A stretch of 64,000 nt of DNA from Pirellula staleyi DSM 6068. GTDB lineage: Bacteria; Planctomycetota; Planctomycetia; Pirellulales; Pirellulaceae. Shown one piece after another: positions 55,101-61,794 of this stretch. The position numbers were made by a program, and so were the translations under genes. Numbering within the stretch: position 1 is the stretch's first letter; the number at the start of each line of letters is the position of its first letter. The notes beneath the pieces were generated by a model that was not told the DNA's origin, made no database searches, and worked only from the letters and a program-made list of their open reading frames with translations. The stretch lies in contig NC_013720.1 of NCBI RefSeq assembly GCF_000025185.1, forward strand, positions 2,914,001-2,978,000, in the 5' to 3' direction.

Positions 55101-56618
55101 TCGGCCGACTCGGTCGTCATCACGCGCACGACGATCGAAGGGCTCACGATCGCGTCGGGCACCGACATCACGTTCACGAGCATCGACGATCTCGATGTCA
55201 CCACGTCGGGCGGCGCCGATACGATTCGCGTCAACATGACCGAAGCGGCCAACGACCTTGATACCGCCGTCGTCACCGGTGCCGGAGACAACGATCAGTT
55301 CTACGTCAACGCTGCCGATTTCCTCGCGCGGCTCACGCTCAACGGTGGTCTTGGCGACGACACCTTCGGCGGCACACCATCGAGCACCGCGCCTGGTTAC
55401 ATCCTGAGCGCAAGTGAACTCGACGGCGTCGACGACATGATTCGTCCGAGTCTCACGACCCCCTTCTTCATCAACGGCAACGATCCCACGGTGCTGCCGG
55501 GCGATGTGCTGAACATCGATGTCTCGGCGCTCGGCGGTGGACTCGCCGCGACGAGCCCCGTGCTCGTGAGCAGCGGACAAGTGTTGAGCTCGACGCACGC
55601 GACCGTCACCTTCACCACGATCGAAGATCTCAACTTGACCGACGATGGCGAGATGACGAGCGCCACGATCAATGACATCTACATCCGCGGCACCAATGGC
55701 AATGACACGATTCAGTTCGCTCGCGCCAACACGACGCTTGAACCCAGCCGCACTCGCGTGCAGATCGGCTCGAGCTACACGTACCACAACGTCCCTGGCA
55801 AGACGCTCGTCTACGGCCGCGGCGGCAACGACATCATCAACCAATCGAACCTGCAGATTCCGGCGGAATTCTACGGTGAAGCGGGAGATGACTTCCTGAC
55901 GGGCAGCTTCAACAACGACCTCTTGGTCGGTGGTCTCGGCAACGATCGCATCAATGCCAGCAGCGGCAACAACATCGTCTGGGGCGACGACGCTCCGACG
56001 AGCGACGAGCTCAATCCGCACGAGCTCAACATCGGCGGTAACGATACGCTGAGCGCGCTCGGCGGCAACGATCTCTTCTACGCCGGTGGCGGCAACGATA
56101 GTGTGAGCCCTGGCGCGGGTGACGACTGGATCCACGGCGGCTACGGCAACGATCAGCTGAGTGGCAGCTCGGGCAACGACCGCATTTACGGCGCGCAGGG
56201 GAACGACACGATCAGTGGCGATGTCGGCGACGACTTCCTCAGCGGCGGCGATGGCGACGATCGGCTGTACGGCCGCGATGGCAACGACGTACTGATCGGC
56301 GGCGACGGCGTTGACCTGGTCGACGGCGGCAACGGCAACGACCTGGTGCTCGCGGCGATCACGACCTACCAAGGGACGAGCGATACGGCGACGAGCAACA
56401 CCTACAATAGCGCGGTCGACGCCGCGATGCTCGCGCTGCTGGTGGCCTGGAACAGCGGCGGCCCGGTCGCCGCGAATCTCACGCACACCGACGACTTCGA
56501 CCGCGACACCATCTACGGCGGCAGCGGCAACGACCTCTTCGGCACCCACACCAATGCCGACCCCCTCACCAGCGACATCCGCGGCGACTTCAACAACTCC
56601 CAAGACACCAGCCTCTAA
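43107..56618 (+). CDS. Giant surface/secreted protein: LamG, PATR beta-strand repeats, PA14-like and RTX repeats
   Basis: 4503 residues. The basic N-terminus leads to F-E-S-L-E-D-R-R-V-M-A (about 38-49), the planctomycete LEPR-like motif. A LamG domain follows (about 52-288). From about 690 to 2900 there are at least eight autotransporter-associated (PATR) repeats of the form K-x-G-x-G-x-L-x-L-x-G-x-N-T-Y-S-G-x-T-x-V (near 690, 930, 1040, 1335, 1650, 2005, 2560, 2860). PA14-like domains interrupt them (about 1712-1895 and 2392-2549), as does a beta-sandwich of carbohydrate-binding type (about 2615-2782). After a long Thr/Asp-rich beta region, RTX calcium-binding nonapeptides (G-G-x-G-N-D) fill about 4230-4420. 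No C-terminal beta-barrel, anchor or sorting motif is visible. Likely a Ca-stabilised adhesin or surface-layer fibre; export route unknown. Confidence 0.93.
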   Translation: MASPHVRRSGNLSARTQEKASPARKRTRQQTARSRFLQFESLEDRRVMATYPVSLAHYWSFDEATSGTAPVVNKISAANTGTFTGTAAHGTGLIGAGSARLNNVAGDGVNVGAANFSFTTGISVEAVIQSNWNGAFGDYDEIFRKEDGGNRILLSFQNDINNPGAVPPVAPGPVLSFGLNVGGVYTELDMPLDGVAGRPTLGELTDSTPDHIVASYDAASGVKAIYVNGTLRYSTVLAGNITSGGGAPGTIGNHGTANEPFTNKIDEVAIYSAALTGGEVAAHYANVQQGRNYFYDGSFDANEQAPGKAGDAAADTFTVRSSAGGYEILVNGVSVALLPSSTSSIVIDGSSDDDKLVLDLSAGDAIPVGGIIFNGGVGGNDSLELVGGAVAFADVNYRFDNANDGRISIGSYGAVDYTGLDPIIDNLSATTRNFNYVGATETITVTDTGGADGMSTIASTLGESVTFVNPTQSLSIDVNSNGGSGDDTITLTSIDAAFRAAITITAGSTDTANFNSALVLGDVLSTGNLNVTAGIININQSINTTAGIAGTVSLTALDLLNTAGAGDITTAGSFTSSATTQSNLAGDVTTTGDAININGAVVLTGNVAVASAGGTITFGGTVNDDAAASDRSLSLDAGAGNVNLNGAVGGTLPLSSLAISGNVIAAGNVATATQLSVTNAGISSITGVISGAGQLVKQGAGQLTLGGANTYSGITTVNTGTLRIASDGNLGAAPGAFVSNQLVLNGGILSTSAGVTLAANRGVTVGASGGTLQLGGALNYAGRFTGAGNTLATGGSDLVLTNGTGTPSDVNFTLNSSRLFFNSNNALGTGSILVQSGARLVNNTGSTAATVANPITVASGGGLAARVTTNYSNAALPTSGSVSFNNDDQPTAQLTVPTNLPLTGNLSITVGGNNAAPGAAVLSGVISGSSNLTLASTTNPGVLSLTGVNTYSGTTTITAGVLAASASTGIGDGSATNTLILNGGTLRANATIASPATRGVTLNGTSTSTIDTNNTSITIAGVISGGTNGVNSLSVASTGGSAGNLVLSGNNTFQGNLVVNRGGITVQNSNALGASGAGNFTRLVGIDGSSAARLLLNNGSSINVPESLQLAANSAGRVTLEANSAAVHTWSGPIDVTSTGNLINLTSNGTGALTITGDISGALSGGAVLLLRGGSTNAANHLQGSVNITGGNLSKTDGSLWVVGAAGETYSWPGTSVSVGQLRMNLANILPATGTINIGQNDASAATLNLNGFSQTTAGITFSQTGGTATANAMSITTGSGTLTLNGNMTYNATVGTSKGTGLISGNLNLGGASRTFTINDSGQAVDVRLSAIISNGGLVKAGAGTLELTGANTYAGATQVNVGILSLGTTGSIASSTVTVASGATLMGTGTTGPLTIDSGATHRPGNSPGITTVSGNYTENGTLEIELLNHTGSAGVGYDQVDVTSGGTVTLGAGAILTTPFLGSAGTFLPTYGQVFTIINNDGVDPVTGTFVGLANGAPIVVDGQTLEIYYAGGDGNDVVLVSTSGTPGLLYVNDEFTTLGVVDGDAETAGTQTAYVGINAFASIDDALAAYPGYAGPIVVNGGVYASATLAGGGAVTLRLVQDIANGELDVTLQSITGDANDSIVTRFNNVASGALVLETGSFPGIVSGAGGIVKQGVGTASLSGANTYSGTTTVAAGVLNIVASATVNPLSNSAVILSGGQLDVDTLSTVYTDALGHFGYHINNDGLALDLTNNLGVLNGNDPSSFSNFEGLGLLTNGPGNRGLDFDSDADFTSVVASIRDDATPEGFVISQPDNYTNLWFGTFTPNVTGTWGFRNNGDDDIGAIWLDVDQDGLFESNPPGRADNRGEQISYENTTLRTRNLVAGQKYLIAVLHREGTGGSGIDIRIDPPPAGSEIKLKPTDLAQLGLFSFTDQSNITLGNNVTVSANSSISASSAITFGSLTMASTATELDIISDHAAGTLPGKVNFSGVTTLDGVKTFDQQNSASLSFNGVVQNGTVAGGITKTGSGNLLLNAANTFTGDVTVSGGIVALGNNAGLGSEVTGKTVVNGGTLDIRGFRAGANGDELVEIQGTGLNGFGAILNTGASQTGAFRRLTLTGNATIRTDNRIDVRNTSGASTLNMNGFTLTKTGAAELAIVNTTIANPGSVNVNETIFRLEGSTIYGGAGIVSVANGATLDLWANTQTHSVNVTLAGGANLTANGSGNATLSGTVLLNGVANINTNNNSGLSNLNISGAVTGSGGINKGGTERLTLSSNASTYGGITTINAGTLVAAANNALGATATGTSVIAGATLRYEGATTPAPEPLAIIGNGVGNVGALQSATNDVTVTGLVRLLGNTFIASNTAGRTLTLDGPLLKEQPSDLTLMGAGNFDINADMDNGDFSIAPFTARVFNGVQQTINDATVINNDLNGTTVATRTNTLNGPLTFANAAAFNTLFTPSVPLGDNFTTVFVTTLTVTTPGIYTFSVTNNDDGAAVWLKPSANPSFVAGDLLQGIVANSNTGVVTRNLAVGTYTLVYAHREGSGGESVTGRIAGPLNTGITNGTLLPIVAPVPGSDQLIKTGTGTATLSGNNTYAGVTLVQQGVLVADANNALGATAPVAANVNVGVLNQEWQLGTDNNANSEFSQENGSSNAAPGSATARDDDWYFAGTYPGPIGVVAANEAIGGAPATGFERALTVGDPTNRIHFNLAADQVDDNYNLVIDTVSSSFTAGSITLEVRVNGNVVHTQTLSADTTITTATFSGTAVGLTTGDNVVTLTRTGLGAFLQFDYIRLNRQMVIAAEDTQVEAGAKLVLSNVAYAATENVRLLGSTLEGTGTSSFGGTVELLADSTINVLAAGVLTLQGVIDDNAGGFGVTKTGPGTLELTAGNTYSGATNVTVGELLVNNTLGSGTGSGLVVVSGTAILRGTGSIAGTVSMTDSSRLEPGASPETLATGSLSFTAGTTFNPEIGGTAPGNGVTGYDQVNVTGTVSLGGATLDVDLFGGFTPDPLLLQEFVIITNDGTDAVVGTFAGLAEGAAVVVGGSTFYISYSADSAGPGAGNDVALYSQPIINGTAGADIVTVTAADGAGNITVTYSLNNGAVIGGYTTTTPPNAFTFYGGDSDDTLNVNLNAINVALPGGIYYDGEGQGSPVAAGGNPSFGDVLAIVGNGNQTATYTSDAVIARAGTITSDALAGTITFRGLEPVNMFNLASAVVNFGGAADTIDISAGFGATVATSAIPALVVSGNSGGVAFEQVHLSGNIAVEINTVTGGSDAADSVTITSGANAHANANITIDTGVGADTIEVDGPLMVGAGGAISLTSGGSISVNNTITAGLAVTLTALTGSISDGNGASVNVATGLLVAQAATGVANAIDLDTTITSLIVSTTGATNGNININETSGLAVSSATTVNGNITLTAASGDIAVTTITAVGDATLVATTGAITDANAGVLNVSASNLSATSASGIDLDTSIATLTASVTGTGAIDIDEASAITLTSITTNSGLVDITSATGTMTVTSINAAGAVNLAVTDTGAADDDIIVSGTLSSTSNVVLLAGDDATLSGTISATGTVSVTIDAASADVGGAVLSFAGDIDAVSATFTGGAEIDTFNVRPDQDNGLASTPISIFGGNPTVPAGDLLVLDITGLGVPTLTLGAVDYSGVWSFGTSAAGVAYTSIETVQTTPLTSVYNLVLDMRIAGFQNGAADAIEIFLSAPNVFEVEVNGLGKFSGQADTINSFTVIGSSDSESLTIRETAAGLPSFDGAAPLVDNSLASGGVSNGAHLNTAADTFYTASNLTDVTIHFDGGLGDNSLALELITAADVGYFSDVLDGQGSGNVGVGPSGAPLTLVSFADLDTLILDGAGGNLVVDASSSTSTADIEISDDALLGDGVTEITADTGLVATTTFEGFLALDLIAGGGNEAIDLVNIDSTSTLTSIDIVAGSSLAATDNSAHTVRIHAIKSGVPVTVTGDVGVDTFQVFDSGNSASNIASTLSFNGVAGDDDALIVDDSGSVSADSVVITRTTIEGLTIASGTDITFTSIDDLDVTTSGGADTIRVNMTEAANDLDTAVVTGAGDNDQFYVNAADFLARLTLNGGLGDDTFGGTPSSTAPGYILSASELDGVDDMIRPSLTTPFFINGNDPTVLPGDVLNIDVSALGGGLAATSPVLVSSGQVLSSTHATVTFTTIEDLNLTDDGEMTSATINDIYIRGTNGNDTIQFARANTTLEPSRTRVQIGSSYTYHNVPGKTLVYGRGGNDIINQSNLQIPAEFYGEAGDDFLTGSFNNDLLVGGLGNDRINASSGNNIVWGDDAPTSDELNPHELNIGGNDTLSALGGNDLFYAGGGNDSVSPGAGDDWIHGGYGNDQLSGSSGNDRIYGAQGNDTISGDVGDDFLSGGDGDDRLYGRDGNDVLIGGDGVDLVDGGNGNDLVLAAITTYQGTSDTATSNTYNSAVDAAMLALLVAWNSGGPVAANLTHTDDFDRDTIYGGSGNDLFGTHTNADPLTSDIRGDFNNSQDTSL
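55800..56370 (+). repeat. RTX (hemolysin-type Ca-binding) nonapeptide repeat region
   Basis: In-frame repetition of codons for G-G-(N/D)-G-N-D-x-(L/I)-x about 15 times, broken by one non-repeat segment (near 56000-56035). The DNA is dense in GGCAACGA and GGCGGC. Each pair of turns binds Ca2+ in the parallel beta-roll. Confidence 0.85.
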
Positions 56619-56650
56619 AGGGGGCAGAGAAGGCGAGAGGCGGGAGAATG

Positions 56651-56740
56651 CAAAAAAGCCTGTATCGCAAGCGTTTGAAGCTCGAAATACAGGCTCGTAG
56701 ATTGTTTCGCCGAGCAGCTGAAAAGAATTCAGCTGCTCGG
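56651..56740. terminator. Two tandem hairpins between convergent genes (bidirectional terminator)
   Basis: Hairpin 1: AGCCTGTAT (56657-56665) with ATACAGGCT (56687-56695), flanked on the left by six A, so on the minus strand it ends in T6 and terminates the amylase operon. Hairpin 2: CCGAGCAGCTGAA (56710-56722) with TTCAGCTGCTCGG (56728-56740), 13 bp perfect with a 5-base loop. Both lie between the stops at 56618 (+) and 56764 (-). Confidence 0.88.
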
Positions 56741-56763
56741 GTGGGGTGAGCTGTTCGCCTCGG

Positions 56764-58236
56764 TTAGCTGGCGCTGAGGAGGAAGACGGAGACTTGCCAG
56801 GGTTGTTGATCGAGGTAGAGACCGCGATTGAGCAAGTCGTCGCCTTGCCAATCGTAGACCTCGCCATTCATCTGATCGGCAAGTTTCCAGGATCGGTGGG
56901 CGAGGCTGTTCCAGGGCAATCGTGCGTGACATTGGCTGGCGTGATCGGCGTAGTTTACTGCTATGACCATGAGCTGCTGATCAAGCTCCCAACCAAAAAC
57001 CACCATGCTCTCGTGCGTCGGATTTCCTTCCCAGGCCAGTGAGCTTTCGAGCAGCTGCCAGTTGCCTTCTCGTAGTGGTGCGAGCTTTAGTAGCTCCAGT
57101 ATCTTACGGTAAAACTCCTGAATCGCTGGATTCGTTGCTTCTTTGGGGCCGCGACCCAAGTGGGGAGAGATGCGTTTCTGTTTTCCCTCGAGCTGTCCTT
57201 GATGGAGGAAGCGAAGTCCAGGGGAAAAGAACGTGATGGCAGCGGCGGCGCGATGCATCTCGAGAGGAAACGTCGCAGCGACGCGAGGTTCATCGTGATT
57301 TTCGAGGAAGCGGGCCAGCTTGTCTTGAAAATCGAGGTCAGCCAGGAGATGCAGCCGCACAGCCAGCTGGTGATGATCGCGAAGTCGATCATAGAGACGT
57401 TTGTCGTAGGTGTAGTCGAAGCCCTGCTGTTGAAGTTCCCATTCGAGATCCCAGTAGACTTCGGCCATGAAGCAGAAGTTGGGAGTCTGCGAACGGACGA
57501 GCTCGGTCGTGTGAGGCCAGAAGAGTGGCGCGCGATGTCCCCACGTCCGTTCAAAAATTTCAGGTAGCACCAGCATCGCCATGTCGCAGCGCACACCATC
57601 GCACTGCCGTGATATGCGTAGCAATTCCTCGGTCATTGCTGCTTGCGTTGCGGGTTTGGAATAGTCGAGCTGAAGTGTATCGGGCCAGCCAGAAAAGTAG
57701 GGATCGCGGCCATAAGCCAGGATGCGATCGCCGCTGGCGGTGGTCAGTCGAAGGTAGTTCTGTGGCGCACTCTCGAGATCAGCCTCCGTTGCATCGATAT
57801 AAAACTCGGGATGCTCACTCACCCAGTGATGGTCGATGCCGGTATGGTTCGGAACAAAGTCGAGCATCAGCTTGAGGCCCCGCGCGGCGAGTCGTGCGCG
57901 GAGACGTGCGAGGGCTTCATCGCCTCCTAAATCATGGTGCACATGATAGGCGGTGATCGCAAAACCAGAGCCGGGAATATCGTCGTCGCACAGGTCGGGA
58001 AGTGTCTCTTCGAACTCGTGCCGCCACTGAGGATTCGTGCGCGAAACTTGCTGCCCAGCGAGTCCGGTTTGCCACACGCTCAGCATCCAAATCCAGTCGA
58101 AGCCTTGCGAGACAAACTCATCGAGTGCAGCGTCGGGAATATCGTCGAGCGTGGCGCGGCGACCGAGCGTGCGAGAAAGACTCGTGAGCCAAACACGCGT
58201 GTTCACTTGATACAGCAATGGATAGCGGGGGTGCAT
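56764..58236 (-). CDS. GH13 alpha-amylase-family glycoside hydrolase
   Basis: 490 residues from the ATG at 58236; a TTG at 58251 that overlaps the upstream stop is an alternative. GH13 conserved regions: region I D-F-V-P-N-H, region II G-V-R-C-D-M with the nucleophile Asp, region III F-M-A-E-V-Y with the acid/base Glu, and region IV E-N-H-D-E-P. A C-terminal beta domain follows. There is no signal peptide, so it acts in the cytoplasm. The enzyme probably acts on alpha-glucosides, but the exact specificity (trehalose or maltose type, or glucan hydrolysis) cannot be read. Last gene of a three-gene minus-strand operon with the DUF4239-like membrane protein and the GH63-like hydrolase. Confidence 0.9.
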   Translation of the reverse strand: MHPRYPLLYQVNTRVWLTSLSRTLGRRATLDDIPDAALDEFVSQGFDWIWMLSVWQTGLAGQQVSRTNPQWRHEFEETLPDLCDDDIPGSGFAITAYHVHHDLGGDEALARLRARLAARGLKLMLDFVPNHTGIDHHWVSEHPEFYIDATEADLESAPQNYLRLTTASGDRILAYGRDPYFSGWPDTLQLDYSKPATQAAMTEELLRISRQCDGVRCDMAMLVLPEIFERTWGHRAPLFWPHTTELVRSQTPNFCFMAEVYWDLEWELQQQGFDYTYDKRLYDRLRDHHQLAVRLHLLADLDFQDKLARFLENHDEPRVAATFPLEMHRAAAAITFFSPGLRFLHQGQLEGKQKRISPHLGRGPKEATNPAIQEFYRKILELLKLAPLREGNWQLLESSLAWEGNPTHESMVVFGWELDQQLMVIAVNYADHASQCHARLPWNSLAHRSWKLADQMNGEVYDWQGDDLLNRGLYLDQQPWQVSVFLLSAS

Positions 58237-58247
58237 CGGAGGATCTT

Positions 58248-59033
58248 TCAAGGTGTGGTCGCAGTGATGCTACGCTCGACATCGATCAGCGATTGTTGAC
58301 TGACACGCAGCAGACCCTCTTGACCGCGATCGAGGTCGGTAATCAGATTCAGCACAATCGAAAACGCAATCACCAGAGCGATGATCGCTGGCGATCGAGC
58401 GGTGCTTGAAATGCCCGATTGATAGCCGAGCGAGGCCATGCCAATCCAAGCGAGGCCGATCACTCCGATCCAGATGACAGCGGGAATTCGGCTGCGGATT
58501 CCGACCATGATGCGTTTGGCATGCAGCTCAATCACGCTATTCAAGGAGTCGACAAACAGAGCGGTGCTTTCCGAACTTGGAGCGAGTTCGATGGCTTCGG
58601 TTGCATGTCGCCAGAGCTCTCGCTGAATCGCTTCCGACCGCTCAATCTCATGCCCAGCAAGATGGTTGCGAACAGCCTCGAGTCGTATGGTCACATACTC
58701 GCGGAGCAGTTTTTTCACATCCACCTGTATCTGGGCGGGCAAAAAGTTGGCACGTAGGTAGGTGGTGTGAATGGCGGTAGCTTCTGCGTGGACTGCTTGC
58801 CGACGATCATCAAAACGTGAGGCCGCGAGGCTGAAGGTGAAGCCCAGTACGAGCGCTACGAGTCCCAGCACCGAACCGACCATCGCCCCGACAGGCTGAT
58901 CATTTTCAGCGCTCAAGTGCGCGCGGCGCCAAAGGCCAAAACGATGTCCCAGTTCGACAGCGATGGCGAGTATCGCTGCGGTTAGCAGAAAGATTCCCCA
59001 CAAGGGAATAGCGTCGAGGGGTTCGGAGTACAT
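58248..59033 (-). CDS. DUF4239 (bestrophin-like) membrane protein
   Basis: 261 residues. Two hydrophobic helices at the N-terminus (about 10-30 and 48-70, with G-S-V-L-G-L-V-A-L-V-L-G-F-T-F) and two near the C-terminus (about 188-206 and 214-235) flank a soluble helical middle part. That part has R-F-D-D-R-R-Q-A-V-H-A-E-A near residue 75 and a cysteine-free helical bundle. This arrangement matches the DUF4239/bestrophin-like family. The F-D-x-R-R-x-x-V-x-x-E-A block is its most conserved piece. Role unknown; a channel function is a suggestion from the family name only. It sits between two glycoside hydrolase genes with gaps of 16 and 11 bases. Confidence 0.85.
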   Translation of the reverse strand: MYSEPLDAIPLWGIFLLTAAILAIAVELGHRFGLWRRAHLSAENDQPVGAMVGSVLGLVALVLGFTFSLAASRFDDRRQAVHAEATAIHTTYLRANFLPAQIQVDVKKLLREYVTIRLEAVRNHLAGHEIERSEAIQRELWRHATEAIELAPSSESTALFVDSLNSVIELHAKRIMVGIRSRIPAVIWIGVIGLAWIGMASLGYQSGISSTARSPAIIALVIAFSIVLNLITDLDRGQEGLLRVSQQSLIDVERSITATTP

Positions 59034-59049
59034 GATGCGTTTCTAATGC

Positions 59050-61794
59050 TTAGCGCGAGCTGGCAAGTTCTTGAGGTGGTTTATCAGCGGTGAAGTACGA
59101 GTTTTTTCCTCCCGCGAGCACTTGCTCGGGAGTCATGGTGGCGAAGAGGTGCAGGCTGCGAGCAATCACACCGGTCCAGCCGGTTTGATGACTCGCGCCA
59201 AGTCCCGCGCCGTTGTCGCCGTGGAAGTACTCGTAGAACAGCAGGTGATCGCGCCACTCGGGATCTGTTTGAAAAACTGGCACGCCACCAAACACGGCGC
59301 GTTTACCTTCGGCATCGGCCAGGAAGATGTTGGAGAGTCGTCGACTAATCTCTTCCGCGACTTCGTACAGGTTCATCAGGTTGCCCGAACCGGTGGGACA
59401 TTCGATTTTGAATGAGTCGCCGTAGAAGCTGAAGTATTGCAGCAGAGCGCGAATGACAAGTGCGTTCATCGGCATCCAGATCGGTCCGCGCCAATTCGAA
59501 TTGCCGCCGAACATGCCGGTATCCGATTCAGCTGGCAAATAGCCGACCCGATACTCGTGGCCGTCGACATGCATCACGTAAGGATGATCGGCGTGAAAAC
59601 GCGAGAGTGAACGAAGGCCATAAGGACTCAGGAATTCGTTCTCGTCGAGCATTTTGGTGAGGACGCGGCGCAGGCGGTTTTCGTCGAGGATGGAAGTCAA
59701 TCGTCGTCCGTTGACACCAGTCTTCAGCGGATCGTGGATCGATTGCCGCAGCCCGGGACGCGCCTCGAGAAACCATTGCAAGCGTTTGGCAATGGCGGGG
59801 CGCGAGCGCATCAACTCGCCATCGAAACAAGTGGCGGCGCACAGCGGAAGCAGACCGACCATCGAACGAACCTTCAGCCGCTTCGCTTCGCCACTGGGAA
59901 GGCGGAGCACATCGTAGTAGAAGCCATCCTCTTCGTCCCACATCCCGGTCTCTTGACCGAGGTGCCCCATCGACGACGCGATCCACATGAAGTGTTCGCT
60001 GAACTTGAGGGCCATGTCTTCGTAATCGGGATCGGTGAGCGCAAGTTCGCTGGCAATCTCGAGCATGTTCTGACAGAAGAGCGCCATCCAGGCAGTGCCG
60101 TCGGCTTGTTCGAGATAGCCGCCTGTTGGCAGGGGAGCGCTACGATCGAACACACCGATGTTATCGAGCCCCAGAAAACCTCCTTCAAACACGTTCTTTC
60201 CCGATCGATCTTTGCGATTCACCCACCAGGTGAAGTTCAGCAGCAGCTTTTGAAAGCAGCTCTTGAGCCAATCTTTGTCCCCATCACCGCGCTGCGCTTT
60301 TTCGAGGCGATAGGTAAAGATCGTCGACCATGCATGCACCGGTGGATTCACGTCGCCGAAGTTCCATTCGTACGCGGGAATCTGTCCGTTGGGATGCATG
60401 TAACGCTCGCGGAGCATCAGCTTGAGTTGCTCTTTACCGAAGTCGGCATCGACCAGCGTGAGCGCGACGACATGGAACGCGAGATCCCACGCGGCATACC
60501 AGGGATATTCCCATTTGTCGGGCATCGAGATCACATCGCCGTTGTACATGTGATGCCAGTGCTCGTTGCGCGTTGCTTTGCTCGCCGGATTGAACGGTCC
60601 GCTGCCGCGCTCGTTGAGCCATTTGTCGACGTCGTAGTGATAAAACTGCTTGCTCCACATCATTCCCGCAAGTGCCTGGCGCATCACGCGGGCTTCGTCG
60701 TCGCTCAGTTTCGCTGGCGTAATCGATCGATAGAACTCGTCAGCTTCGTCACGGCGCGTTTGCAGCGTCGTGTCGAAATCGCTGTTCCAAGCGGTTTTGG
60801 TGGAGCCATTACGTTTGGGAACAAGTGGCGAAACATCGTTCAAGCGGAGCGGAATCTTTTCCGAGCCACCTGCGGCAATCGTCAGCTGAAAGTGTGCGGC
60901 GCACTTCGTTCCGGTGCGCTGCGGATTCACGGCCTCGGTTTGCTGATGGATCAGGAAGTTGTGGAATCCATCTTTCACAAACGGCGTGCGATTGGGAGTT
61001 CCAAACAGACGTTCGTTGTTGGTTTCGTTTTCGGTGAAGAGAAGATTCGCACTGCTCGAGCAGTAGAGATAGCGCTCGCCCAGTTCGGCATCGGAGGCTT
61101 TCACACATTGCATTTCGCTCGTCGCACTGATGGCATCGAGACGTGGTCGCATGCGGCCAGGTTTCCACGACCACTCGTTGCGAAACCAAAGCGTCGGCAG
61201 GAGATGAATCGTGGCACTCTCGGGACCTCGATTGTGCACCGTGATTTCTATCAGTAAGTCTTCGGGGTTCTGTTTGGCATATTCGACGACGACATCGAAG
61301 TAGCGATTCTCGGCAAAAACGCCGGTATCGATCAGCTCGTATTCCATCTCTTGACGGGTGCGTCTGCGGCTTGTGGTCACCAAATCGTCGTACGGAAATG
61401 CTGCTTGAGGATACTTGTAGAGGTACTTCATGTACGAGTGTGTGGGTGTGGAATCGAGGTAGTAGTAATACTCCTTCACATCCTCGCCATGATTACTCTC
61501 GCTGTTGGTGAGACCAAACAGCCGCTCTTTCAGAATGGGATCGTGGCCGTTCCACATCGCTAGGGCAAAGCAGAGTTGCTGCTTGTCATCGCTGATTCCC
61601 GCGATTCCATCTTCGCCCCAGCGATAGGCCCGCGAGCGTGCCTGGTCGTGCGTGAAGTAGTTCCAGGCGTCCCCCGATTCACTGGCATCTTCGCGCACAG
61701 TTCCCCATTGCCGCTCGCTGAGGTAGGGGCCCCATTTTTTCCAGGGGGATTCCTTGGTTCGGGACGCTTCGAGACGGAGTTCTTCGGCGTTCAT
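59050..61794 (-). CDS. GH63/MGH1-like glucosidase
   Basis: 914 residues, no signal peptide. It belongs to the GH63-related clade (mannosyl-oligosaccharide glucosidase-like, MGH1) with an (alpha/alpha)6 barrel in the C-terminal two thirds. Visible blocks: W-K-K-W-G-P-Y-L-S-E-R-Q-W-G-T-V-R-E-D near the start, A-W-D-L-A-F-H, P-A-Y-E-W-N-F-G-D-V-N-P-P and the C-terminal N-W-R-G-P-I-W-M-P-M-N. The acidic residues in W-D-L-A-F-H and Y-E-W-N-F-G-D are the likely catalytic region. Cytoplasmic bacterial members act on small glucosides such as mannosylglycerate or glucosylglycerate; that substrate is only a family-level suggestion. First gene of the operon, preceded by a 613-bp gap. Confidence 0.9.
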   Translation of the reverse strand: MNAEELRLEASRTKESPWKKWGPYLSERQWGTVREDASESGDAWNYFTHDQARSRAYRWGEDGIAGISDDKQQLCFALAMWNGHDPILKERLFGLTNSESNHGEDVKEYYYYLDSTPTHSYMKYLYKYPQAAFPYDDLVTTSRRRTRQEMEYELIDTGVFAENRYFDVVVEYAKQNPEDLLIEITVHNRGPESATIHLLPTLWFRNEWSWKPGRMRPRLDAISATSEMQCVKASDAELGERYLYCSSSANLLFTENETNNERLFGTPNRTPFVKDGFHNFLIHQQTEAVNPQRTGTKCAAHFQLTIAAGGSEKIPLRLNDVSPLVPKRNGSTKTAWNSDFDTTLQTRRDEADEFYRSITPAKLSDDEARVMRQALAGMMWSKQFYHYDVDKWLNERGSGPFNPASKATRNEHWHHMYNGDVISMPDKWEYPWYAAWDLAFHVVALTLVDADFGKEQLKLMLRERYMHPNGQIPAYEWNFGDVNPPVHAWSTIFTYRLEKAQRGDGDKDWLKSCFQKLLLNFTWWVNRKDRSGKNVFEGGFLGLDNIGVFDRSAPLPTGGYLEQADGTAWMALFCQNMLEIASELALTDPDYEDMALKFSEHFMWIASSMGHLGQETGMWDEEDGFYYDVLRLPSGEAKRLKVRSMVGLLPLCAATCFDGELMRSRPAIAKRLQWFLEARPGLRQSIHDPLKTGVNGRRLTSILDENRLRRVLTKMLDENEFLSPYGLRSLSRFHADHPYVMHVDGHEYRVGYLPAESDTGMFGGNSNWRGPIWMPMNALVIRALLQYFSFYGDSFKIECPTGSGNLMNLYEVAEEISRRLSNIFLADAEGKRAVFGGVPVFQTDPEWRDHLLFYEYFHGDNGAGLGASHQTGWTGVIARSLHLFATMTPEQVLAGGKNSYFTADKPPQELASSR

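Noticed and set aside
46404-56867. Long minus-strand ORFs opposite the giant gene (46404-48665, 49377-51476, 54717-56867)
   Set aside because: They mirror the GC-rich, Asp/Thr/Gly codon pattern of the plus-strand frame, have no domain, and the plus-strand protein is clearly real through this region.
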